Assembly (NCBI GenBank): GCA_029259935.1
Contig: JAJDEH010000238.1
Span: forward strand, 1-49,439
Origin: Planctomycetota bacterium
GTDB lineage: Bacteria; Planctomycetota; Planctomycetia; Pirellulales; Pirellulaceae
Direction: 5' to 3'
Length of the DNA stretch: 49,439 bases
The position numbers were made by a program, and so were the translations under genes. Below the pieces are notes generated by a model. That model did no database searches and had not been told where the DNA came from. It saw only the letters and a program-made list of their open reading frames with translations. Below, in pieces: positions 25,728-35,551 of the stretch. Each line of letters begins with the position of its first letter. The first letter of the stretch is position 1.

Positions 25728-28700
25728 ATGTCTAGAGTTTCACTCGTGATTTTGCTTGGTTTGGCGTCGATCCTGTTGCTAATGGGTGGCGTCGTCCAGG
25801 CTCAAGACACAAGCGCCGTCAAGGGAGTGATCAAGAGTGTTAATCTTGAGAAACGCATCGTTGAGATCACGGTCGGCGAGGGCAAGACTGAAGACGTGAG
25901 GCCTTACGGCGTCGCCAAAAATGCCACGGTGACGATTCGGAACGACAACCAAAAAGCGTTGGAGGATGTCGAGCCCGGTGCTTCCGCGATCTTAACCGTC
26001 CTGCACGACGAGACCATCAAGGCGATCACGATCACTTCGTCGATAAAGTGGTATTACCTGGTTGGCATGCTGGCGGCCGCGATTGCGATTTCATTTGCGG
26101 CGGGCAATGCGCTGGCCGGTGCCTGGCGGATGAACGATCATGGATGGCGAATGGGCATTATGTTCAGTTCCATCCTCTGCAGCATCATCATTGTCGCGGC
26201 CGGCTGGCCGCCTAAATATGGTGTCGATTTGCGAGGCGGTGTGACGTTGATTTACCAAATTGCCACGCCCGAGGACGCAGGCGCGAGCAATGTGGATTCC
26301 CAACGGCCCAAAGCCGAGGATATTGTTCCGCTGTTGGCCGATCGCGTCGACCCGACCGGCACCAAGGAAATCGTGTTGCGTCCGTTTGGGCAGTATCAAA
26401 TCGAAATCATTGTCCCCAATGTTGGCCCGGCTGAAATCGAGAACATCAAAAAACGGCTGACCGCGGCGGGACTGCTGCAGTTTCGCATCGTTGCCAATCG
26501 ACAAGACCACGAAACGGTCATCGAAATGGCGCGGAACGAAGAGTTCGTGGGCAAGACGTATGTTGTCAGAAGACGGAAAGTCGATGGAGACACGGAAGAA
26601 CGGGCCGTCGGCGAATGGGTTGGCGTGAGGAAAGAATCGGACGACCAGCGTCGTGAAGCGGGTCGCGGCCTGGCCGACTTCAAAGTGGGTGTTTCCGATG
26701 CCGTAATTCGAGACCGAAGGACGGGCGAAGAGCTCGACGTTTCTCAGGCGGAAAGAGTACGGGGCGGTCCCCGCGACGAATTGCTGTTTGGCCCCAAGCA
26801 ACGCACGTTTGCCGAATACTTGAAGTACGAATACGTCCATCCCGATGGCAGAATTGGCGGCGTCAATCAAATCGACGTTTTGATGTTCATCGACGACAAA
26901 ATCGATCTTGAAGGTGGAGACCTGGCCTCGATCCGTGGTTCTTTTGATAGCCGTGGACGTCCCAGCATCAGCTTCAATCCGACCACGGAAGGTTCGATCA
27001 AAATGGGCAAGCTGACCGCCAGAAACTTGCCGGACAAGCAGTCTGGGCATGAGCGGCGGTTGGGAATCGTGCTGGACAAGTACCTCATTTCCGCGCCGTC
27101 GATTCGAGGAACAATCACCAGCCGAGGTGAGATTACGGGCAGCTTTACGAATGACGAAGTCAAGGAGTTGGTCGATATTCTGCGGGCAGGTAAATTGCCG
27201 GCGACACTGGATCCCAATCCGCTCAGTGAAGATCGAATCGACTCCCATATCGGCGTCGAAATGCGGGAAAAGGGAATCTACGCCATCGGTGCCTCCCTGA
27301 TCATGGTGATTGTGTTCATGATCCTCTACTACCGCTTTTGCGGCGTTGTCGCTTGTATGGCACTGGCCACCAACCTCGTTTGCATTGTCGGCATTATCAT
27401 CCTGATCAAAGCGCCGTTTAGTTTGACCGGCTTGGCCGGCTTGGTCCTGACGGTCGGTATGTCGGTCGACGCCAACGTGCTGATCTTTGAACGCATACGG
27501 GAAGAACTTGACCGTGGAGCGACGTTAAGGATGGCGATACGCAATGGCTTCGGCCGTGCAAGCACGACCATCTTCGATGCCAACTTGACGACGCTGATCA
27601 CCGCCATCGTGCTGTATGCGATCGGCACCGATCAAATCAAGGGCTTCGCCGTGGTCTTGATCTTGGGCATTTTGATTTCAATGTACACGGCCATCTTTTG
27701 TTCGCGAATTGTATTCGACGTGGCTGAACGTCGCCGTTGGATTACCGGCTTGACAATGACGCGGATCATTGGCGAGAGCAAATTCGACTTCATTGGGAAA
27801 CGCCAGGTCGCCATGGCAGGTTCGATTTTGCTGATCGCGATCGGTGTGGTCGCCGTGGGTGCCCGGGGAACGGGCATGCTGGCGATCGATTTGTCGGGTG
27901 GTTCGTCGATCCGAGTTGTGTTCGACAAGCCGCTGAAGCCCGACGAGGTTCGAGGTAAGCTGGAACAGACCATCGATAATTGGGGCGAAAATGGTGAGGC
28001 ACTGCGTCTGGAAAATAAGGCGAAGGTCTCGTTTACGGTTACGCCCATTTCATCCAGCGATCTTGAGGAAAACCAACTGTTTAAAATCGATTTCTCGATT
28101 CCAGCCGTTACCACGAAAGTTGGTGAGGAAGCCTCCACGGCGGACGAGGCGGTCCGCGCCGTGGATGTAGTCACCAAGGCCTTCGCGGACGGTGACAACG
28201 GCACGCTCTTGGCGATGAACTCGCTGAAGGCGACGGAGTTGGAATTGGTGAATGGTCCTGGCGGTGAAGGTGAAGTCGAAGGCGGTGAAGTCGAAGGCGG
28301 TGCCGCCGACGCAGGTGAAAACACTCAGCCGGAAGCCAGCGATGGAGCGAGCATTGCACCGCCCGCCGATTCGTTAGTCGGTCTGGAGGACGGCACGACG
28401 TTCGTGGCGTTGCAAACCGAGACGGACGACGACCAGAAGAATGACGACCAGAAGAATGAGGAAAAGTCTCAGGATAAAACGTCCAAGGACGAAACTAAGG
28501 ATACAGGTGATGACGGCGAAAAAGACGGTGAGAAGCCGTCCGACGCTTCGCCCAAGGATGTCGGCGATCCAACAACGGAGACCGAGCAGCCCAAGAATGG
28601 TTCGGGCGAACTGGAAACCCCCGATAAAGTGGCAACGCCGGATCGAACCCGGGTTGGCAGTAAGTTGACTTTCGGTTACCGGATCGAAGAGGACGCCCTG

Positions 28701-29498
28701 GCCGAGAAAATTGTCGAAACCGCGGCGGCTTTGAAGATTGATATTTCAAAAGACAAAATACAGTTGACGAATCTGGATACTCCGAATTCCGATGTTCCCG
28801 GATTCTTGGAATGGGACATGACGGTTGAGACATCCAAGGAGAACGCTCAGGCCGTATTGAAAAGCCTGGAGGCGGATGTCAACGCCCAACCATATTTTCG
28901 AGGTGAAAGTGGCGTGGGCGGCCAAATCGCCGACACTTCCAAGTGGCAGGCGATCGGTGCGTTGCTCGCCAGCCTGTTGGGGATCGTGGGATATATCTGG
29001 ATTCGTTTCCAACGCGTCGTATTCGGGTTGGCCGCCGTGGTCGCGCTCGTCCACGATGTATTGTTCGTACTGGGGGCGATCGCCGTCAGCTACTATCTGG
29101 CGGGATCGCTTGGGTTCCTAGGAATCAACGAGTTCAAAATCAGCCTGCCGATCGTGGCGGCGTTTCTGACCATCATTGGTTATTCGCTGAATGACACGAT
29201 CGTGGTCTTCGACCGAATCCGCGAAGTGCGCGGTAAGAGCCCCGATCTGACCGGCGAAATGATCAACAAGAGCATCGGGCAAACGTTGAGCCGTACCATT
29301 CTCACATCCTTGACGACGCTGCTGGTGGTCGTCATTTTGTTCGTGTGGGGCGGCGATGCGATTCATGGCTTTGCTTTCGCTTTGCTTGTTGGCGTCCTGG
29401 TGGGGACCTACAGTTCCATCTTCGTGGCTTCCCCCGTGTTACTCTGGCTGGTCGGTCACACGGGCCAGCCCAGCACTCCTAGTAAAAAGCCCGTTTAG
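25728..29498 (+). CDS. secDF: Fused protein-export membrane protein SecD/SecF with extra N-terminal domain and acidic insert
   Basis: Proton-driven subunit that helps pull proteins out of SecYEG. 1256 aa from ATG 25728, with ACGGAG well placed upstream. Residues 1-26 form a signal peptide, 27-105 an extra small beta domain (KGVIKSVNLEKRIVEITV), then two additional helices before the canonical SecD start (KYGVDLRGGVTLIYQI). SecD ends with LTVGMSVDANVLIFERIREE; SecF starts near residue 680 (KFDFIGKRQVAMAG, IDLSGGSSIRVVF) and ends with TIIGYSLNDTIVVFDRIREVRG. An acidic, low-complexity region spans residues about 843-978 in the SecF periplasmic loop. Fusion of D and F is common; the length is unusual. 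Confidence 0.95.
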   Translation: MSRVSLVILLGLASILLLMGGVVQAQDTSAVKGVIKSVNLEKRIVEITVGEGKTEDVRPYGVAKNATVTIRNDNQKALEDVEPGASAILTVLHDETIKAITITSSIKWYYLVGMLAAAIAISFAAGNALAGAWRMNDHGWRMGIMFSSILCSIIIVAAGWPPKYGVDLRGGVTLIYQIATPEDAGASNVDSQRPKAEDIVPLLADRVDPTGTKEIVLRPFGQYQIEIIVPNVGPAEIENIKKRLTAAGLLQFRIVANRQDHETVIEMARNEEFVGKTYVVRRRKVDGDTEERAVGEWVGVRKESDDQRREAGRGLADFKVGVSDAVIRDRRTGEELDVSQAERVRGGPRDELLFGPKQRTFAEYLKYEYVHPDGRIGGVNQIDVLMFIDDKIDLEGGDLASIRGSFDSRGRPSISFNPTTEGSIKMGKLTARNLPDKQSGHERRLGIVLDKYLISAPSIRGTITSRGEITGSFTNDEVKELVDILRAGKLPATLDPNPLSEDRIDSHIGVEMREKGIYAIGASLIMVIVFMILYYRFCGVVACMALATNLVCIVGIIILIKAPFSLTGLAGLVLTVGMSVDANVLIFERIREELDRGATLRMAIRNGFGRASTTIFDANLTTLITAIVLYAIGTDQIKGFAVVLILGILISMYTAIFCSRIVFDVAERRRWITGLTMTRIIGESKFDFIGKRQVAMAGSILLIAIGVVAVGARGTGMLAIDLSGGSSIRVVFDKPLKPDEVRGKLEQTIDNWGENGEALRLENKAKVSFTVTPISSSDLEENQLFKIDFSIPAVTTKVGEEASTADEAVRAVDVVTKAFADGDNGTLLAMNSLKATELELVNGPGGEGEVEGGEVEGGAADAGENTQPEASDGASIAPPADSLVGLEDGTTFVALQTETDDDQKNDDQKNEEKSQDKTSKDETKDTGDDGEKDGEKPSDASPKDVGDPTTETEQPKNGSGELETPDKVATPDRTRVGSKLTFGYRIEEDALAEKIVETAAALKIDISKDKIQLTNLDTPNSDVPGFLEWDMTVETSKENAQAVLKSLEADVNAQPYFRGESGVGGQIADTSKWQAIGALLASLLGIVGYIWIRFQRVVFGLAAVVALVHDVLFVLGAIAVSYYLAGSLGFLGINEFKISLPIVAAFLTIIGYSLNDTIVVFDRIREVRGKSPDLTGEMINKSIGQTLSRTILTSLTTLLVVVILFVWGGDAIHGFAFALLVGVLVGTYSSIFVASPVLLWLVGHTGQPSTPSKKPV
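28262..28458 (+). repeat. Short in-frame tandem repeats in the SecF acidic insert
   Basis: Two 15-bp duplications lie in the acidic insert: GAAGTCGAAGGCGGT twice in a row near 28271-28300, and GACGACCAGAAGAAT twice in a row near 28428-28458. Both keep the frame and encode EVEGG and DDQKN repeats. They look like replication-slippage products. Confidence 0.7.
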
Positions 29499-29692
29499 TT
29501 CGCGGCTCTTTTTCATGAGGCGACGGTCCGTTGGCCAGCAGGGAAAATCCCTAAACTGCCTGATCGTTGGATTCGCAACCGTGAGTCGTGGTTTTTTCCG
29601 CCGGGCGGCGAATTATTTTGGATTTTGGCCTCTACAGGTCCGATAAAAAGAAGTGAGACATTCTCTTTTGATCGGTCCAGGAGCCAAAACTA

Positions 29693-30418
29693 ATGCCGCT
29701 ACGCAAAAAACTGACGTGGACACTTGCGGTCGTCGTTGTCGCATTGTTGGTTGCTTGGCCGTTCAGGAAGGATCAGCCCAGTTCGTCCGAGGCCGCCGAT
29801 AAGGTGGCCGACGAGCTTGATTGGCGCGGACAAGGTGCCGACCTGGTACTCGATATTGGTGGCAGCCAGAACACGTTGCCGGACCATGCGGTGGACGACC
29901 GCCCCGCCGCTATTCAGTTCAGCGCCTCTAGCAAAGACTTGAGTTCCACCGTCAAGGTCAAGGCTCCCGCGTTGCGGCAGACCGTTCCGCCGCCCAGTCT
30001 CGCTCAGGCTTTCGAACCCGGGTCCGTCACCACGTCACCAGCCACGGTAGGTTCACCAGCCACGGTCAATTCAGCGGTCACCGCGACGGAAAACACGTCG
30101 TCGAATCTTGTCGACCAGTACACATTTCTGTCGGCACCCCAACAGAACGGCGACAAGGAAAACCATGATCGCCAGCCGCCAGCCAGAATGGCCAACTTAC
30201 CAAAATCTGGAACCGTGGAACCCGCCGCCGATGCTCACCCTGAACCCTCAAGCCCGACCAGACGGCACCGGATCAGTGATGGCGATTCGTTGCCCGAACT
30301 GGCCCAAAAGTATCTAGGTGATCGAAATCGGCACCTCGAAATCTACCAACTCAATCGAGATCTGCTGTCCACGCCGAATGCCTTGCCGATCGGCATCGAA
30401 ATTCAGATTCCTAACTGA
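29693..30418 (+). CDS. Membrane-anchored LysM domain protein
   Basis: 241 aa, with AGGAG ten bases before ATG 29693. Residues 7-20 are a single membrane helix (LTWTLAVVVVALLVAWPF). A 160-residue Ser/Pro/Thr-rich linker follows. The last 50 residues are a LysM domain (RISDGDSLPELAQKYLGDRNRHLEIYQLNRD... LPIGIEIQIP). LysM binds peptidoglycan sugars, so the protein probably tethers the inner membrane to the wall. It follows secDF after 194 bases on the same strand. Confidence 0.8.
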   Translation: MPLRKKLTWTLAVVVVALLVAWPFRKDQPSSSEAADKVADELDWRGQGADLVLDIGGSQNTLPDHAVDDRPAAIQFSASSKDLSSTVKVKAPALRQTVPPPSLAQAFEPGSVTTSPATVGSPATVNSAVTATENTSSNLVDQYTFLSAPQQNGDKENHDRQPPARMANLPKSGTVEPAADAHPEPSSPTRRHRISDGDSLPELAQKYLGDRNRHLEIYQLNRDLLSTPNALPIGIEIQIPN

Positions 30419-30432
30419 CGGGCCACGTCCGT

Positions 30433-31452
30433 CTATTGCGAGCTTCGATTCGTCCAGGCGAATTCGTCGGCCTTAACCTCGAGTCGATAGTGGATAAAGC
30501 CCGCGATTTGCTGATCGAGACGGTCGGTGACAATGGCTGGATCCAGTAGTTTCGGGCCCTGAATCTCGACATCGCGAGTGATGAGGAACGAATCCTTCCG
30601 CCGCACCCGTTCCTCGCGCGAAAGATCCCTCGGCAACTTGCGACTTCTTTCAATCGACTTGTATAAGGCATTGGCGTCTTTCAACGAATCGCGATCACGT
30701 TCTCCCACCATCACCATTACGGAAAGCGTAAATGGCCCACCCTTGCCGGAAAAGAGCGGCTTTCGCTCGGCCAGCGCCGTGGACATTCCCTTGAACGATC
30801 GCTTGGGCGAAATCAGAACCAAGGCCTTCACGTCTTGGCCCTGTTTCTTACCGATCAGTTGCGGCCAGCTCCAATCTTGCAGCGCCCAGTGCATTGCCAA
30901 GATGCAACTTGAGTCCGCAGCAACAACGCACAGCATTTCGATGTTCAGTTCGCCCAGATTGTTTTTCTTGACAAGGAACTTCTTCACCGCCTCAATGTCG
31001 TTAAGCGTCGAGACGACCTCATTCTTGGTCATCCTGTCACGCTTGATTTCTTTCAACTCGCCTCCTTGCCTCATCTCCCGGCTGTCGCCGTGGCCCCGTA
31101 AATCGGGAACGATGACCGCGTGCCCTTTCTCCTGCAGGTATTTGGCCACCGCTGAATAATCGCCGCGCACTCCGCCCCAGCCGTGGAGCATGATGATGGG
31201 CACCGACTTTTTCCCCAACGTGCCGGCGTACCACGTGCATTTAATAGGAACTTTGTCTTTCGTTTCCAAGACCACGTTCTCGGGCGGTGGAATCTTGACC
31301 TCTTCACCTGCCTTTTGGGCATGGGCCAACAAAGGTGTACAAATTGCGAGTAACAGAATCGCGACGGCACGGCCATTTAATAGCAGCCAACGTGAATCCG
31401 CAGGACGGCCCGATGCCAAGCAGTTGTTGATGTGTGCCATGATTTTGTCCAT
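30433..31452 (-). CDS. Secreted alpha/beta hydrolase family protein
   Basis: 339 aa from ATG 31452; an upstream GTG at 31473 adds seven residues. A signal/anchor helix is visible (RAVAILLLAICTPLLAHAQ). The fold is supported by IIMLHGWGGVRGDYSAVAKYLQEKGHAVIVPDLRGHGDS, which has the oxyanion-hole HGWGG and the PDLRGHGDS turn. The nucleophile elbow, normally GxSxG, reads VVAADSSCILA, so the expected serine environment is degenerate. Activity is therefore uncertain. It converges with the LysM gene. Confidence 0.78.
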   Translation of the reverse strand: MDKIMAHINNCLASGRPADSRWLLLNGRAVAILLLAICTPLLAHAQKAGEEVKIPPPENVVLETKDKVPIKCTWYAGTLGKKSVPIIMLHGWGGVRGDYSAVAKYLQEKGHAVIVPDLRGHGDSREMRQGGELKEIKRDRMTKNEVVSTLNDIEAVKKFLVKKNNLGELNIEMLCVVAADSSCILAMHWALQDWSWPQLIGKKQGQDVKALVLISPKRSFKGMSTALAERKPLFSGKGGPFTLSVMVMVGERDRDSLKDANALYKSIERSRKLPRDLSREERVRRKDSFLITRDVEIQGPKLLDPAIVTDRLDQQIAGFIHYRLEVKADEFAWTNRSSQ

Positions 31453-31963
31453 TTGCTGTTTCGCCACCCCCACCCTGTGAGTCGTGTGTCCAAGTTTTTG
31501 GCCCGTGCTTGGGTGTTTAGTTAATCCTAGAGAGCGGTGGACGGGCCGTCAATAAAAGTGGTCGGCCCGGCTTTTCCGCGAAAAAGTCTGCGTAGTTTGA
31601 ATAAAATAACACCTTTTGCCGAAAATGCTTACGTCAGAATTCGCCGGACCGGTGAATGAGTACTCTAGCGGTACTCAATCGCTTTAACTATGAGCGATTC
31701 TCCATTTGGCGGAACTTTGAGCCGCGAACGGAGTTTAAAAGAAGCCGAACCAGAGTGTTTCTATTTGCTTGCATTGGGAAACGCTTTCGTAGACAATACT
31801 TACAACAATTCTCGGGATAGCGTTTCGTTGACAATTCAGAGCGTCAGCCACGTTTTTGCCTACGGAATGAATTTGTCTACGGAATGAATATTTCAAGAAA
31901 TGTGGCTTTTCGGTAAGAACGACTCAGCGGTAGAAGCGGTTCTTCAGGAACAGGAGATCAGCC
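31453..31963. promoter_or_regulatory. Divergent 511-base promoter region with repeats
   Basis: No convincing gene lies here. Two notable structures are present. An inverted repeat TGAGTAC-tctagcg-GTACTCA lies at 31657-31677. A 13-bp direct repeat CTACGGAATGAAT occurs at 31860-31872 and 31877-31889, with a 17-base period, about 75-105 bases before the vWA gene start. Either could be a regulator site. The region is more AT-rich than its neighbours. A short frame at 31690-31887 has no family resemblance and is not called. Confidence 0.4.
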
Positions 31964-34015
31964 GTGAGACCAATTAGAGGCTTGCGAACTTGGTGGCAGT
32001 ATCGAACGGGGGAAGAAGAGACGCCCTTCGACGGCGATGCACCCGTATGGCTGACCAGCATGCTGCTCCATTTGGGGATCATGTTCGCCATCGCCTATAT
32101 CCCGATCAAGCCCGAGGAACGCCCCAAGCTAGTGGAACTGGAGTCGCCGTTTGCGGAAGAATTCGTCGAAGAAGACGAAATTGAAGTCCCGGACGAATTC
32201 CATTTTGACGAACGCGTGAACGATCAGATCGGAGCGTTCAGTCACAACGGCACGATGATGGCCTTATCGACGGCTGCCGAGGTTTCCGACATCTCGATCG
32301 TGCCCAGCCCCGTGGAATTGACGCCGACCGACGTAGGCGACATCGAATTTAACGACATTGTCGAAACCGCGCGCGGGCTGCAGTTCGACAATCTAGCGGT
32401 CAAGGGACATGTGGGCGAAGGCACCACCGGCGCGCTGGGCGCCGTCGACCGTATCACTCACGAAATCCTGATGTCGATGGAAGAACGCAAGACGTTGGTT
32501 GTATGGCTGTTCGATCAATCGGGCAGCTTGACGCGCCAACGCAAGGAAATCCTCAAACGGTTTGATCGCGTCTATCAAGAGTTGGGTGTGATCGAAGCCG
32601 CTGGCAGTACTGCCTTTGCCAAGTACGAGGACAAGCCGCTGCTGACATCGGTCGCCGCGTTTGGCGATAAGGTCAATCGAATGACCAAGAAGCCAACCGA
32701 CAACTTGGCCGAGATCAAGAAAGCCGTTGCCGCGATTCAATTGGACAAGTCGGGCAACGAAATGGTCTTTACCGCAGTTTCCCAGGCGGCCGAGGAATTC
32801 AAGAAAATGCGGTACGTGAACAAGCGAACGGGAGAACCGGATCGCAATGTCATGATTGTCGTGTTTTCAGACGAAGTCGGTGACGACCAGGAAGCTGGCT
32901 TGGATGCGACGGTCAAGACGTGCCGTCGATACGAAGTGCCTGTGTACGTGGTGGGAGTGCCTGCTCCGTTTGGGCGAGGCGAGACGCTGGTGAAATGGGT
33001 CGATCCCGATCCCTCCTTTGACCAGACGCCCCAGTGGGGACGCGTGAATCAGGGACCCGAGTCGTTTTATCCCGAACGGATCAAGCTGAACTTTGCTGGC
33101 TTTAACCCTCAGTCTGAAGAAAAACTCGATTCTGGATTTGGGCCGTATTCTTTGACCCGCTTGTGCTATGAAACAGGCGGTATCTACTTTGCGGTGCATC
33201 CCAATCGTGCCACGGATCGTGGCGTGCGACGTCGCGAAACGGCGGCTTTCTCGGCGCACATAACTCGTTTCTTCGATCCCGATGTGATGCGCAAGTATCG
33301 CCCCGACTATGTATCGAGAGACGAATACCTGAAACGTGTAAGCCGAAACAACGCGCGCGGCTCGCTAGTGAAGGCCGCCCAATTGACCTGGCTATCCCCC
33401 TTGGAAGGCCCCGAAACACGGTTCGAGCGACAGGATGAGGCCGCCTTTAACAACGCCTTGACGGACGCTCAAAAGGCGGCCGCCAGTTTGGAACCGAAAG
33501 TCAATCAGTTATTTGAAATTCTTAAATTGGGTGAAGCAGAACGTGAACTTGAAGCGACCCCCCGTTGGCAAGCCGGCTATGACTTGGCGATGGGCCGCGT
33601 GATGGCGGCCAAGATTCGAACCGAATCGTACAACGCGATGTTGGCGATGGCCAAGCGCGGCTTGAAGCCGAAGAATCCGAAGACCAATCTTTGGAACCTT
33701 GAGTCCTCCGATGAAATCGGCACCGGCAGCGGAATGGTCAAGGTCGCCAACAAGGCGAAGAATTATTTGGAGCGAGTCGTCGCCGATCACCCTGGTACCC
33801 CTTGGGCATTGCTGGCCGAACGCGAGCTGAAAAATCCGATGGGATGGAAGTGGCAAGAAGGCTACATTCCGCCTCCGCCACCCCCCGCGCCAAGACCGGC
33901 CGCCGCCGCGGCAACCCCGCCACCGCCTCCCAACAATCGTCCGCGGCCGGCACGTAACGAAATGCCAAACAAGATCGCGCGACCCAAGCCAAAACGTCCC
34001 GCTCCAAGACTTTGA
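31964..34015 (+). CDS. Membrane-anchored von Willebrand factor type A protein
   Basis: 683 aa from GTG 31964, supported by AGGAGA upstream. One transmembrane helix near residues 30-47 (SMLLHLGIMFAIAYIPI) is followed by an acidic stretch (EEFVEEDEIEVPDEF). The vWA domain begins near residue 175 with VVWLFDQSGSLTRQ, a DxSxS metal-ion adhesion site, and continues through NVMIVVFSDEVGDD. The C-terminus is Pro/Ala/Arg-rich (PPPPPPAPRPAAAAATPPPPP). Planctomycete genomes contain many such proteins. Probably periplasmic and protein-binding; role unknown. A 3' convergent barrel gene follows 11 bases after its stop. Confidence 0.85.
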   Translation: MRPIRGLRTWWQYRTGEEETPFDGDAPVWLTSMLLHLGIMFAIAYIPIKPEERPKLVELESPFAEEFVEEDEIEVPDEFHFDERVNDQIGAFSHNGTMMALSTAAEVSDISIVPSPVELTPTDVGDIEFNDIVETARGLQFDNLAVKGHVGEGTTGALGAVDRITHEILMSMEERKTLVVWLFDQSGSLTRQRKEILKRFDRVYQELGVIEAAGSTAFAKYEDKPLLTSVAAFGDKVNRMTKKPTDNLAEIKKAVAAIQLDKSGNEMVFTAVSQAAEEFKKMRYVNKRTGEPDRNVMIVVFSDEVGDDQEAGLDATVKTCRRYEVPVYVVGVPAPFGRGETLVKWVDPDPSFDQTPQWGRVNQGPESFYPERIKLNFAGFNPQSEEKLDSGFGPYSLTRLCYETGGIYFAVHPNRATDRGVRRRETAAFSAHITRFFDPDVMRKYRPDYVSRDEYLKRVSRNNARGSLVKAAQLTWLSPLEGPETRFERQDEAAFNNALTDAQKAAASLEPKVNQLFEILKLGEAERELEATPRWQAGYDLAMGRVMAAKIRTESYNAMLAMAKRGLKPKNPKTNLWNLESSDEIGTGSGMVKVANKAKNYLERVVADHPGTPWALLAERELKNPMGWKWQEGYIPPPPPPAPRPAAAAATPPPPPNNRPRPARNEMPNKIARPKPKRPAPRL

Positions 34016-34026
34016 ATTGAGCCCTT

Positions 34027-35238
34027 CTACCAAGACCAAGTAAGGCCCAGGGTGGGGCCGTGGTAGACGACGCGGCCGTTGTGAATGATCTCGGCGGGAC
34101 CCAGTCGCAACAAGTTGACGTTCGACTGAAAGTTCTCGGAGGCGATGGCGACGCCTTCCAAGAACATCGCGTTGTAACCCATGCGGAACGTGAACGTCGG
34201 CGTGAACTGGTAGATAAACATCAACGCCAGATCACCCATATAACTGGTTGCCTGCTCGCCGGCGGCTCCTCGGGTAATCGTCGTTACGCCGTTTTCATCG
34301 ACGTTGCGATAGAAGGTGTTCTGGTCGGCGTCGTTGGCGAAGATCACGCCCTTGATTTCGAAATCGATCCAGCCTCGGGGCACGACCATATACTGCAACT
34401 GCAGTCCCAGTTGCATGCCGACCAGCGTGTTGCCGGTTCCGACCTGCACATCATTTATCGCGCCCTGGGCGGCCGGTACGTTGGCCGTGGTGAAGTAAGC
34501 AAACTGTTCCTCGATCCGCATGACGCGCGCGCCTAACAGGAACGACACGGCCCACGGACCCGGCCACACCTTAATTCGACGGCGCAAGTTGAATTCAAAG
34601 TTGTCGAGGTCCGACGTATACCCGATGGAAGCGAGTTCGTTGTAATCAAGCCCGTTGATGGCTCCCGCGTTGCCGAAATCGGAAAACGGACTGAACAGGT
34701 TTCCCGTGCCGGCCAGGGCATTGGCGTCGACATTTCGCACGGCGGCCGTGTGGCCCCAGGAATAAGAGCCCGAATACAGAGCCTCCAGCCGATACCAATC
34801 CCCCAGCGCTCGGCCAACCATAACTCGTACACCGGCGTCAAACTCGTCGTGAAGGTCGCCAGATTCCAAAACGCTGGGGCCGCCCGCGCCAAGCGTCGCG
34901 AAAACGCGATTGCCGTCTTGGTCGCGGCGCAGAGCCAGCAGTTCCGCCATCACGATCCACTTTGGGGCGTTCCCGAAATCAGACGTGTGCAATTCGTGGC
35001 AGCCGCGCCGCCACCAGCCACCCGGAGTGTGCCAATGGGTATTCCAGCCCGGCTGAGTCTCCATCTCGGGAACTGGAGGCAACGATTCCAGGTGATCCTC
35101 GATGTGAAAATCGGACAATGCATGCTGGGCGTGCGCGGCCAAGGGGACCAGCGCGATCAGCATCGCCACGACGACGACGGCGAGCCCGCGTCGGCTGGCA
35201 AAACAAGAATGGGAAAATTGATTTGAATCAGCGATCAC
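34027..35238 (-). CDS. BBP7-like outer membrane beta-barrel protein
   Basis: 403 aa starting at GTG 35238, chosen because AAGGAG (35245-35250) sits six bases upstream; an ATG at 35271 is an alternative. The signal peptide is RRGLAVVVVAMLIALVPLAAHAQ. The body alternates aromatic and polar residues in beta-strands and ends in a barrel-type C-terminus (YHGPTLGLTWSW). MAELLALRRDQ, GVRVMVGRALGDWYRLEALYSGSYSW, and TFTFRMGYNAMFLEGVAIASEN are typical of the planctomycete BBP7 family. It is likely a large outer-membrane barrel of unknown cargo. Confidence 0.78.
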   Translation of the reverse strand: MIADSNQFSHSCFASRRGLAVVVVAMLIALVPLAAHAQHALSDFHIEDHLESLPPVPEMETQPGWNTHWHTPGGWWRRGCHELHTSDFGNAPKWIVMAELLALRRDQDGNRVFATLGAGGPSVLESGDLHDEFDAGVRVMVGRALGDWYRLEALYSGSYSWGHTAAVRNVDANALAGTGNLFSPFSDFGNAGAINGLDYNELASIGYTSDLDNFEFNLRRRIKVWPGPWAVSFLLGARVMRIEEQFAYFTTANVPAAQGAINDVQVGTGNTLVGMQLGLQLQYMVVPRGWIDFEIKGVIFANDADQNTFYRNVDENGVTTITRGAAGEQATSYMGDLALMFIYQFTPTFTFRMGYNAMFLEGVAIASENFQSNVNLLRLGPAEIIHNGRVVYHGPTLGLTWSW

Positions 35239-35244
35239 GCGTCG

Positions 35245-35250
35245 CTCCTT
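35245..35250 (-). promoter_or_regulatory. Shine-Dalgarno AAGGAG deciding a GTG start
   Basis: AAGGAG on the minus strand, six bases before GTG 35238. It favours the GTG over the upstream ATG at 35271 for the outer-membrane barrel. Confidence 0.6.
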
Positions 35251-35551
35251 TTTTGACGCAGTGCCGGTCATTGTCCGCGAAATGGTGACAACTGCGGGTA
35301 GCAGCAAAGTCACCCACGCACATACATTAGCTTCGACCGACTTGTCGAACACAATCAAAGCAATCGCCCGCGCCGCGCCTTGGCGACATGCCGGGTATTT
35401 TCAGCAGAACCGGAACAGCTTTCGTAGAGACTCCAAGACGTCACCCGAAACTACCACGGTAAGAAAGCGGCGAGAATCGACGGTAGACTGTAACGGCCGG
35501 GCAAACATTGCCGGCGAGAGAAGCGACAACGCATCGGCCTCGTCAGACAAG

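Noticed and set aside
26091..27248. 385-codon open frame on the minus strand
   Set aside because: It is antisense to SecD; the SecD frame has all family motifs, and the antisense translation has no domain or ribosome site.
31690..31887. 65-codon open frame before the vWA gene
   Set aside because: No Shine-Dalgarno, no similarity to any family, and it runs into repeats of a probable promoter region.
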